The notes beneath the pieces were generated by a model, which was given only the letters and a program-made list of their open reading frames with translations, was not told the DNA's origin and searched no databases. Positions 24,388-33,404 of a stretch of DNA of 37,650 nt are shown here, piece by piece. The position numbers were made by a program, and so were the translations under genes. Position 1 is the first letter of the stretch, and each line of letters opens with the position of its first letter. This stretch comes from Geobacteraceae bacterium (GTDB lineage: Bacteria > Desulfobacterota > Desulfuromonadia > Geobacterales > Pseudopelobacteraceae): the NCBI GenBank assembly GCA_025355325.1, contig JANXZX010000128.1, forward strand, positions 1 through 37,650, read 5' to 3'.

Positions 24388-25602
24388 ATGGCATGTAAAA
24401 GATATTTTTGCCTGCTGACTGTCACAACGATGCTACTAGCATCGACAGTTGCGTGGTCAGCAGAGATTCATGGCAGCAGCTCCACTCAGTACCAATGGTT
24501 CACAGATTACTTCACCGGTAACAAACAAGCTGAATTCGGCGAATACCTCAACCTGTCAATCTCAAAAATAGATACTGCCGGAAAATTGTCTTTTTCCGGT
24601 TACGGTCGTGTAACCCAGGATGTTATGAATGGCCAGAGCCTTAACGGCAGGCTCTACTTCCTGTACGGTGACTATAACAATATTTTTAACAAGGTTGATA
24701 TTCGACTTGGTCGCCAGTTTGTTAATTATGCTGCGGGAAGTGCTCTTGTTGACGGAGGCAAGATAGACCTGAAGAATGTCGGGCCGGTGGCCTTCTCCAT
24801 CATGGGGGGCCGTAACGTTATCTTCAATCTTGATGGAGAGGCGTCAAATAATAAGGACTTCGTCTGGGGTGTCGCTACATATTTGACAGGCTTCAAAAGC
24901 ACCGATGCCGAACTGAGTTATTTTATGAAACTTGACGAGGCTGGAGTTGCCCGTGATCAACTCGGCGGAACATTCAAACAGTATCTGTTCAATTCTCTGA
25001 AAGTCTATGCCAATACCCGCTTTGACTTGACGAGCGAGACCTTTAGTGAAGTACTGACCGGTCTTAAATATTTCCCGACTTCCGACCTTGTTCTGACCGG
25101 TGAGTGGTACCAGAGTTATCCCCTCTTCGACAATTCATCCATTTATTCTGTGTTTGCTGTTGATCGTTACCAGGAAGCCGTTTTCCGCGGTGACTATACT
25201 ATCAACGACATTATTGGCGTTAATGCCGGCTATTCACGACAGATGTACGGCGATGGCGCTGATACGGATGTTTACGAAATCGGCACCAGAATACGTCCGA
25301 TTGAAAAGGTTCAGATCAATCTGAACTATGATTATCAGCTCGGATATGGGGGCAAGTTGAATGGCGGCGCCATTGAAGCAACCTACGAACCCATCAAACA
25401 GCTCGCTCTCTCAGGTGGTATTCACTATGACACTTATGAGCGAGACCGGGTAACCGGGCTGGAAACAGCACGTAAGTACTGGATAGGTGGGAAGTACAAA
25501 ATTGCAAAAAACATGACTGCATCTATCCGTATTGAGGACAATGTCAATCATCAATACACAAGTGACTGGACTGGTCGCGCAGTCTTTAAATACGACTTCT
25601 AA
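24388..25602 (+). CDS. Outer-membrane beta-barrel of a porin-cytochrome conduit
   Basis: Predicted beta-barrel of 404 residues with signal peptide (CLLTVTTMLLASTVAWSA) and alternating aromatic/polar strands throughout (GKLSFSGYGRVTQDV, VDIRLGRQFVNYAAGS, KVQINLNYDYQLGYGG), ending in the outer-membrane signature FKYDF with C-terminal Phe. The order porin, small multihaem cytochrome, lipoprotein multihaem cytochrome is that of the Geobacter conduits (Omb/Oma/Omc and Ext types), in which the barrel sheathes a haem wire across the outer membrane. GGAGG precedes the ATG at 24388. The next gene begins 15 bp downstream. The barrel is confident; its membership in a named conduit is not determined. Confidence 0.85.
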   Translation: MACKRYFCLLTVTTMLLASTVAWSAEIHGSSSTQYQWFTDYFTGNKQAEFGEYLNLSISKIDTAGKLSFSGYGRVTQDVMNGQSLNGRLYFLYGDYNNIFNKVDIRLGRQFVNYAAGSALVDGGKIDLKNVGPVAFSIMGGRNVIFNLDGEASNNKDFVWGVATYLTGFKSTDAELSYFMKLDEAGVARDQLGGTFKQYLFNSLKVYANTRFDLTSETFSEVLTGLKYFPTSDLVLTGEWYQSYPLFDNSSIYSVFAVDRYQEAVFRGDYTINDIIGVNAGYSRQMYGDGADTDVYEIGTRIRPIEKVQINLNYDYQLGYGGKLNGGAIEATYEPIKQLALSGGIHYDTYERDRVTGLETARKYWIGGKYKIAKNMTASIRIEDNVNHQYTSDWTGRAVFKYDF

Positions 25603-25616
25603 GAAAGGGGGCCCGC

Positions 25617-26315
25617 ATGAAAAAGATAGTTTTCGTTCTCGCAGTTCTTGGTATTGGTCTGTTCTGCCTCCAGCAGAAGTCTTATGCCGAAAAAAAGACG
25701 GCCCACGTCGAATATAAGGATATGGCAATTAAAGAGTGCAGCTCCTGTCACAAATCGGAAGGAATTGCGCCTAACCATGATTCAGATTTTATCCGTGGGC
25801 ACCGAGTTCTTGCCAGCAAGTCGGGGAATAACTGCAGTCAGTGCCATAAGCAAAAGTGGTGTCTTGACTGCCACAGTGGCGGCAGCAGTGGAGACATTTT
25901 GGCTCAAGGCAATTCTGGCCGTGATTACAAACCCAAAAGCCATCGCAGTGACTTTATCTCCATTCACCCGTTAAAGGCTCAGGACAATCAGCAGCAATGC
26001 TATCGCTGCCATGACGCTGTAGCGTTTTGCAACTCGTGCCACAGCCGTTTCCCCAAAGGAAACTTGCGCATTAAATCGCATTTGATGACGGGATCTAACG
26101 GCCAGACGTATTCCTTTGCTTCAGGCGAGCATGCTACCGAAGCGCGCCGAAACCTGCAGTCATGCCAGACCTGCCACCCCGAGGGAGACGTCTGCATTCA
26201 GTGCCATTCCAGCGGCAAAACCAATCCTCACCCTCGCAGTTGGAAATCGGGAAATATTAAAAATAAAACCAATGCAAAGATGTGTCTTAAATGTCACCTG
26301 CCGGGAACGTATTAA
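25617..26315 (+). CDS. Periplasmic 8-haem c-type cytochrome of the conduit
   Basis: Exported cytochrome of 232 residues with eight CXXCH motifs: CSSCH, CSQCH, CLDCH, CYRCH, CNSCH, CQTCH, CIQCH and CLKCH. The signal peptide is MKKIVFVLAVLGIGLFCL, without a clear lipobox in the family position. Size and haem number match the small inner-side cytochromes (OmaB type) that hand electrons into the outer-membrane porin, but sequence alone cannot tell OmaB from Ext components. A strong GAAAGGGGG ribosome binding site lies in the 15-bp gap after the porin stop, so the genes are co-expressed. The third gene starts 28 bp later. Confidence 0.92.
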   Translation: MKKIVFVLAVLGIGLFCLQQKSYAEKKTAHVEYKDMAIKECSSCHKSEGIAPNHDSDFIRGHRVLASKSGNNCSQCHKQKWCLDCHSGGSSGDILAQGNSGRDYKPKSHRSDFISIHPLKAQDNQQQCYRCHDAVAFCNSCHSRFPKGNLRIKSHLMTGSNGQTYSFASGEHATEARRNLQSCQTCHPEGDVCIQCHSSGKTNPHPRSWKSGNIKNKTNAKMCLKCHLPGTY

Positions 26316-26342
26316 ATTAAAACACACTCAGGAGGACAAGCC

Positions 26343-28097
26343 ATGCATAACAAGAACTTCAGTTTCACGTTGTCGATTGGACTCTTCATTGCCGCACTTC
26401 TCAGCGGATGTGGATCCGACAGTAAAGAGGGAACCGTGTCTGCCGCAAAGGTTAATGATGCAACCTGCGCCGCTATCGCATGCCATGCCGGCCAGAAGAG
26501 CAGAATCACAAATCAGGAAATTATTCCTACATATCAGCAATCCCAACATGCCAAAACCAGCGTTTATCCGGGAGGCGTGGGCTGCCAGGACTGCCATGGT
26601 GGTGGTTCAATGCACTACGGCAAGGGTCCGTTGCCGTACCCCAATCCAGCCGCTGCGGGAAGATGCCAGGAATGTCATCAGCCCTACTTGCCTGCGGCCC
26701 ATTATAATGCCTTGACTCCTACAGCAGATGCACTATCTCCTGCCATGTACCTGGCCACGAACACCAAAAACTGCAATAATTGCCATGATCCTCATAATCC
26801 GAATCCGACCGCCACTCATACTGCCTATGCAGAATCAGGACATGGAAACGTAAACGGTGTCGCCTGGGCCACCGAAGACTTCAAAGAAAACTCAAGTTGC
26901 ATCCGGTGCCACACCACTACCGGATACGTTAACTATGTAACTCACTTTGCCGCCCCAACCACCGGCTTCGGAGCAGGTGATGCAACACGTGAAGTCCTTG
27001 CCTGTAACGCCTGTCATACCAGCTATGACTTCAAGAACAGCGTCCGCTCTGTCGCAGAATTCACCACATCCTATACTGGCAATGGTGGTTCGAGCCGGAT
27101 ACCTGATGTCGGCGAATCCAACCTGTGTATTCCCTGTCATACCGGTCGTGCGTCACAGGCTGACATACTGGCTCTTAGTGACACCGCCATGTCAAACACC
27201 AGCTTCAAAAACCCTCATTACATGCCCGCAGCCGGCATCATGTACATGAAAACAGGCTTTGTTAATTTTACCGGCGGCACGACTTACACCAAAAGCTACT
27301 CTCTGCCAATTACGACTGATGGCCGTGGTGGTGTTGGAGCAGAGTACGGCGGAATTGCCGGCGGCGTGAAGAGTGCGCACCGTGCTCTTGGAACCCCGAC
27401 CGTTACTCTCGCAGAAACATGGATAACCGACCCCGCCACATTGAACGGAAATAAAGGGCCCTGCGTGACCTGCCACATCAACGCTGAAATGAGCGGAATG
27501 CCTGCAGTCACCAACATCTTGGCAGCACCGTTTCTTCCTGCTGGAACGGTGATCCCAACAACCCGTGCCGGTTCAGGCCACAGTCTCTCTGCTGTTAGCG
27601 CTGACGCCGGCAAACAGTTGTGTCTGCCATGCCACAACGACGCACAGGAACTGAACTCTGCAAATCCAGTTTTGGGAGTTGAGGAAAAACTCCAAGAAGC
27701 CAAACCTTACTTTAAAGCTGGGCTGGCTGTACTCACCTCACTGTTCTCCAGTAATTATAACATCACGTTTGACAATGCTGCTTATCCATATTTTTATGAA
27801 AAAGGGACGACTACTGCTGTCAAGGACTGGACACGCAGTGGGACTTTGACTCCGGCTAATGCAAGAAAGCTTATGGGTGCCGCATACAACCTCAAGATGC
27901 TCAGTGCTGACGAGGGAGCATATGTTCATGGCCGCAGTTACGTCCAGCGCCTGATATTCGACTCCATCGACTTCCTCAATGACGGCGCAATGAATGCAAA
28001 TGCAGCTGATTCCATTGTTGCACTTGGTGACCCACTCCTGTTCCCAAGTAAAGTTGCAGACCATTGGCTCTTTAAAGCCGGAGGTGTACGTAAGTAA
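26343..28097 (+). CDS. Outer-surface lipoprotein multihaem cytochrome of the conduit
   Basis: Cytochrome lipoprotein of 584 residues with lipobox LLSGC at residues about 20-24, so it is expected on the outer membrane. Eight CXXCH motifs are visible (CQDCH, CQECH, CNNCH, CIRCH, CNACH, CIPCH, CVTCH and CLPCH). A ninth site, CAAIACH, is of the rarer CX4CH type and lies first after the lipid anchor. Haems are spread widely compared with the two other cytochromes, and the final 150 residues are haem-free. It is the likely extracellular donor to minerals, electrodes or nanowires. GGAGG precedes the ATG at 26343. A strong terminator follows. The family name (OmcB-, ExtG- or other-like) is not resolved. 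Confidence 0.9.
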   Translation: MHNKNFSFTLSIGLFIAALLSGCGSDSKEGTVSAAKVNDATCAAIACHAGQKSRITNQEIIPTYQQSQHAKTSVYPGGVGCQDCHGGGSMHYGKGPLPYPNPAAAGRCQECHQPYLPAAHYNALTPTADALSPAMYLATNTKNCNNCHDPHNPNPTATHTAYAESGHGNVNGVAWATEDFKENSSCIRCHTTTGYVNYVTHFAAPTTGFGAGDATREVLACNACHTSYDFKNSVRSVAEFTTSYTGNGGSSRIPDVGESNLCIPCHTGRASQADILALSDTAMSNTSFKNPHYMPAAGIMYMKTGFVNFTGGTTYTKSYSLPITTDGRGGVGAEYGGIAGGVKSAHRALGTPTVTLAETWITDPATLNGNKGPCVTCHINAEMSGMPAVTNILAAPFLPAGTVIPTTRAGSGHSLSAVSADAGKQLCLPCHNDAQELNSANPVLGVEEKLQEAKPYFKAGLAVLTSLFSSNYNITFDNAAYPYFYEKGTTTAVKDWTRSGTLTPANARKLMGAAYNLKMLSADEGAYVHGRSYVQRLIFDSIDFLNDGAMNANAADSIVALGDPLLFPSKVADHWLFKAGGVRK

Positions 28098-28123
28098 GAG
28101 GTAATATATCGGAAGTATCCTGC

Positions 28124-28150
28124 CCCCGCCTCGAAAGAGGCGGGGTTTTT
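28124..28150 (+). terminator. Rho-independent terminator of the porin-cytochrome operon
   Basis: CCCCGCCTC-GAAA-GAGGCGGGG (28124-28145), a 9-bp GC-rich stem with tetraloop, is followed by TTTTT. Confidence 0.93.
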
Positions 28151-28153
28151 ATG

Positions 28154-28222
28154 GTGCGTGCGCTAGGCAGGGCGCGTGGGGCGTAAGCCCCATCGAATCA
28201 GCTATGGTATCGAAGCACGCAC
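28154..28222. repeat. Compact multi-stem palindromic element
   Basis: GTGCGTGC (28154-28161) closes against GCACGCAC (28215-28222). Inside is a 6-bp hairpin TGGGGC-GTAA-GCCCCA (28177-28192). It sits between the operon terminator and a GGDEF fragment. It could be a repetitive extragenic palindrome or a remnant of a mobile element; there is no other copy in the window. Confidence 0.5.
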
Positions 28223-28252
28223 AATTAAGCCTCACTTACGGAGACTACCCCG

Positions 28253-28477
28253 CTAAATATTACTTTGTACTTGGTTGCGTCCGTCATCTTTGGCCCGATA
28301 CAGGGCAGCATCGGCACGTGATATTACAGTTTCGATACTGTCGTCATCGTGTAGTTGGGCAACCCCAACGCTGGTGGTGATAAATATTTCCTGTGCTTCG
28401 GTACTGAACATCATCTCTGCAACTGTTAGTCGTAGCCGCTCAGCCAGTTTGATGACTGGAACAATCCCGTTTACTTC
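28253..28477 (-). pseudogene. Truncated GGDEF (diguanylate cyclase) fragment
   Basis: A 74-codon frame without a start (preceded by TAA at 28478-28480) encodes the C-terminal third of a GGDEF domain: KLAERLRLTVAE, SVGVAQLHDDDSIETVI, then RADAALYRAKDDGRNQV and stop. The SxGxA and ADxALYxAKxxGRN motifs are unmistakable. The GG(D/E)EF catalytic half is missing, so it cannot make c-di-GMP. It ends just before the start of repeat copy B, suggesting that the duplication or an associated rearrangement cut the gene. Confidence 0.8.
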
Positions 28478-28742
28478 TTAAACTTGATTTTGCCATGTCT
28501 GCGCTTGCTCAAATTATTCTCGTCATTCTTGCAGTGCGGCTTCACATTCTCGTCAGTAACACCTATCTATGGAATTCGTATCCACTATTCAGGGAGGCTA
28601 TATGCAATAATGGCATTTACTCCGTATATTTAGCTTTACCACTGACCAGACTACTTGCAACTGATTTACAAAATTAATTTCGATTGTATGTATGGCCTGT
28701 CCGTACGCCTGAAGAACCAAGAGCAGATATAGTTTTTTCTGT

Positions 28743-28764
28743 AAAAAACAGTCTTTTAGCCTGT
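28743..28764 (-). terminator. Probable terminator of small-ORF transcript B
   Basis: On the minus strand ACAGGC-TAAAA-GACTGT with a central mismatch is followed by TTTTT. It corresponds in position to the stronger hairpin of copy A. Confidence 0.5.
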
Positions 28765-28913
28765 AAATAAATTTTGAAATGGCAGTGAGGTAAAGATACA
28801 AGAAGGAAGATTTGAAGATTTTTTGAGAGGGGTATCAGCGGATTATTGACTTTGGACAGCGGTTTATCAAGCCTGCTATAGCCTCTTTGACTGACGTAGC
28901 AACGACTCTATTC

Positions 28914-29093
28914 TTAACAATTGAAGCAGATGCCGGAATACAGTCTTGAGCAACCTTGCCGAATAAAAGTAGGCTCACTATTAACCTCAACTACCCAATA
29001 AAAACTATCATGGCCAAGTATGATTGTCACTGGCGTATCCAAAGAGAATGCAAAAAGCTGGGCTGATGAATAGAATTGAAATTTTGCGTACAT
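28914..29093 (-). CDS. Small conserved protein of unknown function, copy B
   Basis: A 59-residue ORF (MYAKFQFYSSAQLFAFSLDT, ending GICFNC) paralogous to 22078-22269. The first 36 residues differ at two positions only, although ten codons differ, so selection on the protein is evident. The C-terminal third is less conserved (VNSEPTFIRQGCSRLYS against MQRESAYIRQGCSRLNS) and the stop is four codons earlier. The ribosome binding site, invariant leader and sigma-54 promoter are shared with copy A. It is downstream of the second OmpA gene on the same strand but separated by its terminator. Function unknown. Confidence 0.75.
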   Translation of the reverse strand: MYAKFQFYSSAQLFAFSLDTPVTIILGHDSFYWVVEVNSEPTFIRQGCSRLYSGICFNC

Positions 29094-29100
29094 GGCTTAA

Positions 29101-29129
29101 GCCTCGTTTCTGCCTTAGCTGGCGGATGA
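29101..29129 (-). promoter_or_regulatory. Invariant 29-nt leader of small ORF B
   Basis: Identical to 22278-22306 over 29 bases; includes the GAGG ribosome binding site of the small ORF. Confidence 0.6.
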
Positions 29130-29148
29130 TACTTCTTGTAAATCATGA

Positions 29149-29164
29149 AGCATAAGATGTGCCA
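29149..29164 (-). promoter_or_regulatory. Sigma-54 (-24/-12) promoter of small ORF B
   Basis: On the minus strand TGGCACATCTTATGCT, GG-N10-GC spacing, one base different from copy A. It is 56 bp upstream of the ATG. Confidence 0.7.
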
Positions 29165-29214
29165 CATTGATTTATGTAAGGATAACGGCATATTAAGAAA
29201 TGATTACAACTTTT

Positions 29215-29264
29215 TTGACATTAAGAAATCGGTGTTTTGGCAAATATAAGGCATAATTTTGACA
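29215..29264. promoter_or_regulatory. Three TTGACA-like boxes at 22-bp spacing (copy B)
   Basis: TTGACA at 29215, TTGGCA at 29237 and TTGACA at 29259 keep the 22-bp period of copy A and stand 51-100 bp upstream of the promoter. Confidence 0.6.
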
Positions 29265-29343
29265 AATCTGTAAGGATAGCTGAAAACGTAATACCGCTTG
29301 ATCGTCAAAAACAACTGAAAATCATTTGCCTTACAAAATATGA

Positions 29344-29379
29344 AAACGGGGATTACAGCGTGAGCCGTAATCCCCGTTT
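29344..29379 (-). terminator. Rho-independent terminator of the second OmpA gene
   Basis: A perfect 13-bp stem (AAACGGGGATTAC with 29367-29379) and, on the minus strand, a TTTT tail. It lies 37 bp after the OmpA stop. Confidence 0.85.
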
Positions 29380-29415
29380 AAGGTGGAACGTTATGAGCAT
29401 GTCAACTGCTAAAGC

Positions 29416-30624
29416 TTATTCACACGTAAAGTTGGCCTCAATGCGACGATTCTTAGCCTTGCCCTTTGCGGTTTTATTGTCAGCTACCGGTTTGCTTGGT
29501 CCATAGCCTTTAGCGGTAATTCTATCGGGAGCAATTCCGAAATTGTCGGTCAGATATTTCTTGATGCTGTCCGCCCTGCGCTGGGAAAGCTTCTGGTTTA
29601 ACTCTTTGCCGCCGACATTATCAGTGTGACCGGAAATCTCACCTTTAGCCTTCGGGTATTCCTTCAGAAAATTTCCAAGCACTTTGAGCTCCGGCTCGTA
29701 ATTTGCTTTAATGGCGTCTTTTCCGGAATCGAACTGGATCGCAATTACTGCCGGTTTACTGCAATACTTTTCAGCTGCCACGACGGATGCCGCAGAAGCC
29801 GCCGGTACGACTACAGCAACCGGTGCGGGTGGAGGAGGCACCGGACAGCCATCTTTTTCAACTGCCACACCTGCCGGAGTATTCGGGCACTTGTCGAGAT
29901 AATCAGCTACGCCATCCTTGTCGGAATCAACGGGGCAGCCATACTGATCAACGGCAACGCCGGCAGGTGTATCCGGACATCTATCGGTTGCATCGGGCAC
30001 ACCATCACGGTCACTGTCCTTAGGTGGAGCTGGAATGACCACTGGAGGGGGTGGTTCAACTGCTTTGGCAACCGGTGGAGGCGGTACAGGCTTCGTAGCC
30101 GGTTTTGTCCCTCCAAAAGGAAAATGCAAACCAATAAGACCTTCAATATTATTGTAGGTTTTGTCATAACTGTAGATCAGGTGCCGAACATCCGCACGAA
30201 ACGCAAAATAGTCGTTTACAAAGAATTTTGCACCGACTCCGTAATCATACACGCCCTTGACTATACTGTTGCCGGTGTCAAACTGAACTCCGCCAAACCC
30301 TGCTGCCAGATAGGGAACAAAAGAACTGTCCGGCATGAAATGGTAGAGAAACTGACCGCCATACCGGTACATGTCAAGATTGGTTGAAGTACTTTCAATG
30401 TCAGTCTTTACATAGTCAAACACCCCTTCAAATCCTATGCGCTTGGTAATGTTATACCCTGCTCTTGCTCCATACATGAGCCTATCGGCCAGTCCCTGAG
30501 AATCCTGGTAGCCGTACAATCCCATGACCGGCGAGAAGGAGAAGCTCCCTGCCCGGTTCGCTGCGGAAGCGGTTGATGCTGCCGCACATAAACTTAACGC
30601 CACAACAACTAATGTCTTTTTCAT
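29416..30624 (-). CDS. OmpA-family outer membrane protein with thrombospondin type 3 repeats
   Basis: Outer-membrane protein of 402 residues, paralogous to the gene at 22812. A signal peptide (MKKTLVVVALSLCAAASTASA) is followed by an OmpA barrel (GARAGYNITKRIGFEGVFDY, KFFVNDYFAFRADVRHLIYS). A proline-rich linker leads to two calcium-binding TSP3 repeats (DSDRDGVPDATDRCPDTPAG and DSDKDGVADYLDKCPNTPAG). The C-terminal peptidoglycan-binding domain has IAIQFDSGKDAIKANYEPEL, GHTDNVGGKELNQKLSQRRA and RITAKGYGPSKPVADNKTAK. The ATG at 30624 follows AAGGAAA; an upstream start adds 14 residues. Where the paralogue has an Ig-like insert, this one has TSP3 repeats. Confidence 0.92.
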   Translation of the reverse strand: MKKTLVVVALSLCAAASTASAANRAGSFSFSPVMGLYGYQDSQGLADRLMYGARAGYNITKRIGFEGVFDYVKTDIESTSTNLDMYRYGGQFLYHFMPDSSFVPYLAAGFGGVQFDTGNSIVKGVYDYGVGAKFFVNDYFAFRADVRHLIYSYDKTYNNIEGLIGLHFPFGGTKPATKPVPPPPVAKAVEPPPPVVIPAPPKDSDRDGVPDATDRCPDTPAGVAVDQYGCPVDSDKDGVADYLDKCPNTPAGVAVEKDGCPVPPPPAPVAVVVPAASAASVVAAEKYCSKPAVIAIQFDSGKDAIKANYEPELKVLGNFLKEYPKAKGEISGHTDNVGGKELNQKLSQRRADSIKKYLTDNFGIAPDRITAKGYGPSKPVADNKTAKGKAKNRRIEANFTCE

Positions 30625-31042
30625 ACGGATTTCCTTTCTTGATGTAATTTTTCCCACCATATACAAAATATTTTTTAAAACACAAAGAAGACCGCATTTA
30701 CATTATTCAGCCAGTCCTTGATTCAACTGTCCAACCTGGATTTACTGATGGTGGGCTTTTAGTTTATCATGAGAAAAGTCTACCACAGGGATAATCAGAG
30801 TCAAGGTAGGCCAACTGAAATAAAAATTGACTCAAATTAAATGTAGCCGCAAATGTAACAGGCTATTACAGACGCAGATTACATTGCCGATGACGTACTT
30901 CATAAACAAACAAGTTTAAAAGAAGCGTAATGCTGCTCAGGTATAAATTTTTAAGCTTGAAAATAAACAGGCCTCCGGTTCTGAGCTTTCGTAATGTCAG
31001 CTTTGGCCGGTCGATCTGTATCGACAAGCCTCTGGTTCAGAT
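30625..31042. other. Intergenic region without recognisable gene
   Basis: 418 bp between the second OmpA gene and the alcohol dehydrogenase stop. It must hold the OmpA promoter, but no confident boxes are seen. A short hairpin GTCGAT-CTGT-ATCGAC (31010-31025) may help end the dehydrogenase transcript; there is no T-run. Confidence 0.5.
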
Positions 31043-32104
31043 TTATTCCGCCTTCAGCGAAGCCATGTCGATAGAGAAGCGGTACTTCACGTCAGACTTG
31101 GCCAAACGCTCGTATGCTTCGTTGATCTGCTGAATCGGGATGATTTCCACATCAGACGTGATGTTGTGCGAGCCGCAGAAGTCAAGCATCTCCTGTGTCT
31201 CCGCGATGCCGCCGATGAGCGAACCTGAAAGGCTTTTACGCCCGAACAGCAGTGCAAAAGCAGAAACCTGTAGCGGTGTTTCCGGTGCGCCAACGAGGGT
31301 TATGTTACCGTCGCGGCCAAGCATGTTGATGAAGGCATTTATGTCATGATCGGCAGCGATGGTGTCGAGGATGAAGTTGAAGGTTCCTGCGTGCTGCCGC
31401 ATCTCTTCAGCGTTGGTTGAAATAATAACCTCATGGGCGCCAAGACGGAGGGCGTCCTCTTTCTTGCTTGGAGAGGTAGTAAAGACTACCACGTGAGCGC
31501 CAAATGCTTTGGCAAACTTGACACCCATATGCCCCAGGCCACCAAGACCAACAACGCCGACTTTTTTCCCTTTAATGTCGCCCCAGCGGCGTATGGGAGA
31601 ATAGGTGGTAATTCCGGCACACAGCAGCGGTGCAACTCCGGCCAGATCAAGATTCTTCGGCACGCTCAGTACGAAGCGCTCATCGACAACGATGCTTTCG
31701 GAGTAACCACCGTAGGTAACAGGTGCTGTTCCATGCTTGTCGGGTGAGTTATAGGTGAATGTCCCGTTATGACAAAACTGCTCCAGATGATCCTGACAGG
31801 TGGGGCAGATGTGATCAGAATCAACCATGCAGCCGACTCCTACCAGATCACCCGCTTTAAACTGTGTGACTTCGGCACCGACCCTGGTAACCCGGCCGAC
31901 AATTTCATGGCCTGGAACGCAGGGGTACGTGGTGGGCATGACACTGTGCCATTCGTCACGGACTGTGTGCAGATCAGAGTGACAGATGCCGCAGAAAAGA
32001 ATTTCGATCTGCACATCACGCTCGGTTGCTTCGCGGCGCGGGATCGTGGCGGATGTAAATGGTGCGGTAGCACTGATAACGGAATACGCTTTTGCCTGGT
32101 ACAT
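31043..32104 (-). CDS. Zinc-dependent NAD(P) alcohol dehydrogenase (CAD/YahK type)
   Basis: Medium-chain dehydrogenase/reductase of 353 residues, predicted to reduce aldehydes with NADPH. The catalytic zinc site is present: FCGICHSDLH, PCVPGHEIVG and the later Cys in APLLCAGITTYSP. The nucleotide fold is VGVVGLGGLGHMGVKFAKA (GLGGLG). The structural-zinc lobe reads VDSDHICPTCQDHLEQFC, so the first of four cysteines is Asp, a variant seen in some members. GGAG precedes the ATG at 32104. It is 34 bp downstream of an aldo/keto reductase gene and probably co-transcribed, suggesting joint carbonyl detoxification. Confidence 0.92.
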   Translation of the reverse strand: MYQAKAYSVISATAPFTSATIPRREATERDVQIEILFCGICHSDLHTVRDEWHSVMPTTYPCVPGHEIVGRVTRVGAEVTQFKAGDLVGVGCMVDSDHICPTCQDHLEQFCHNGTFTYNSPDKHGTAPVTYGGYSESIVVDERFVLSVPKNLDLAGVAPLLCAGITTYSPIRRWGDIKGKKVGVVGLGGLGHMGVKFAKAFGAHVVVFTTSPSKKEDALRLGAHEVIISTNAEEMRQHAGTFNFILDTIAADHDINAFINMLGRDGNITLVGAPETPLQVSAFALLFGRKSLSGSLIGGIAETQEMLDFCGSHNITSDVEIIPIQQINEAYERLAKSDVKYRFSIDMASLKAE

Positions 32105-32138
32105 GGGTGTTCTCCTTTGTTTTAATAGTTTTGATGGT

Positions 32139-33155
<1,017 letters not shown>

Positions 33156-33404
33156 TCATCTGTTCAGCCAACCCGCTGATTGATTGTATCCTACATCTCG
33201 AAAAACAAAAGGCGATAGAACGATCCTGTTGATTTATTGCCTAATCGTGCATTTCACTGGAAAAGTATTGTAACGCCATAAGCGGTCAGATAGTATTTAA
33301 TCTGATGAAATAATCGACAAGGAGTCAATAGGCAACAAACTTCCGCACGTAACAAAATGAAAACGGCGGATTTGAACAATTGAAAATCCACAGGGAAGCA
33401 GGAT

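Larger units (their letters stand above)
28605..29275. repeat. Copy B of the diverged 0.7-kb direct repeat
   Basis: Direct repeat of 21755-22460, offset by about 6823 bp at the small ORF. Order and spacing of all elements are kept, including the 22-bp box array. It covers the 433-bp and 322-bp gaps on either side of small ORF B; outside the elements listed I see nothing else. Stretch 28481-28604 is degenerate. Confidence 0.85.

Noticed and set aside
31043-32104. Missing structural-zinc cysteine in the alcohol dehydrogenase as a defect
   Set aside because: The Asp-for-Cys change in VDSDHICPTC occurs in some functional members of the family; all catalytic residues are present.
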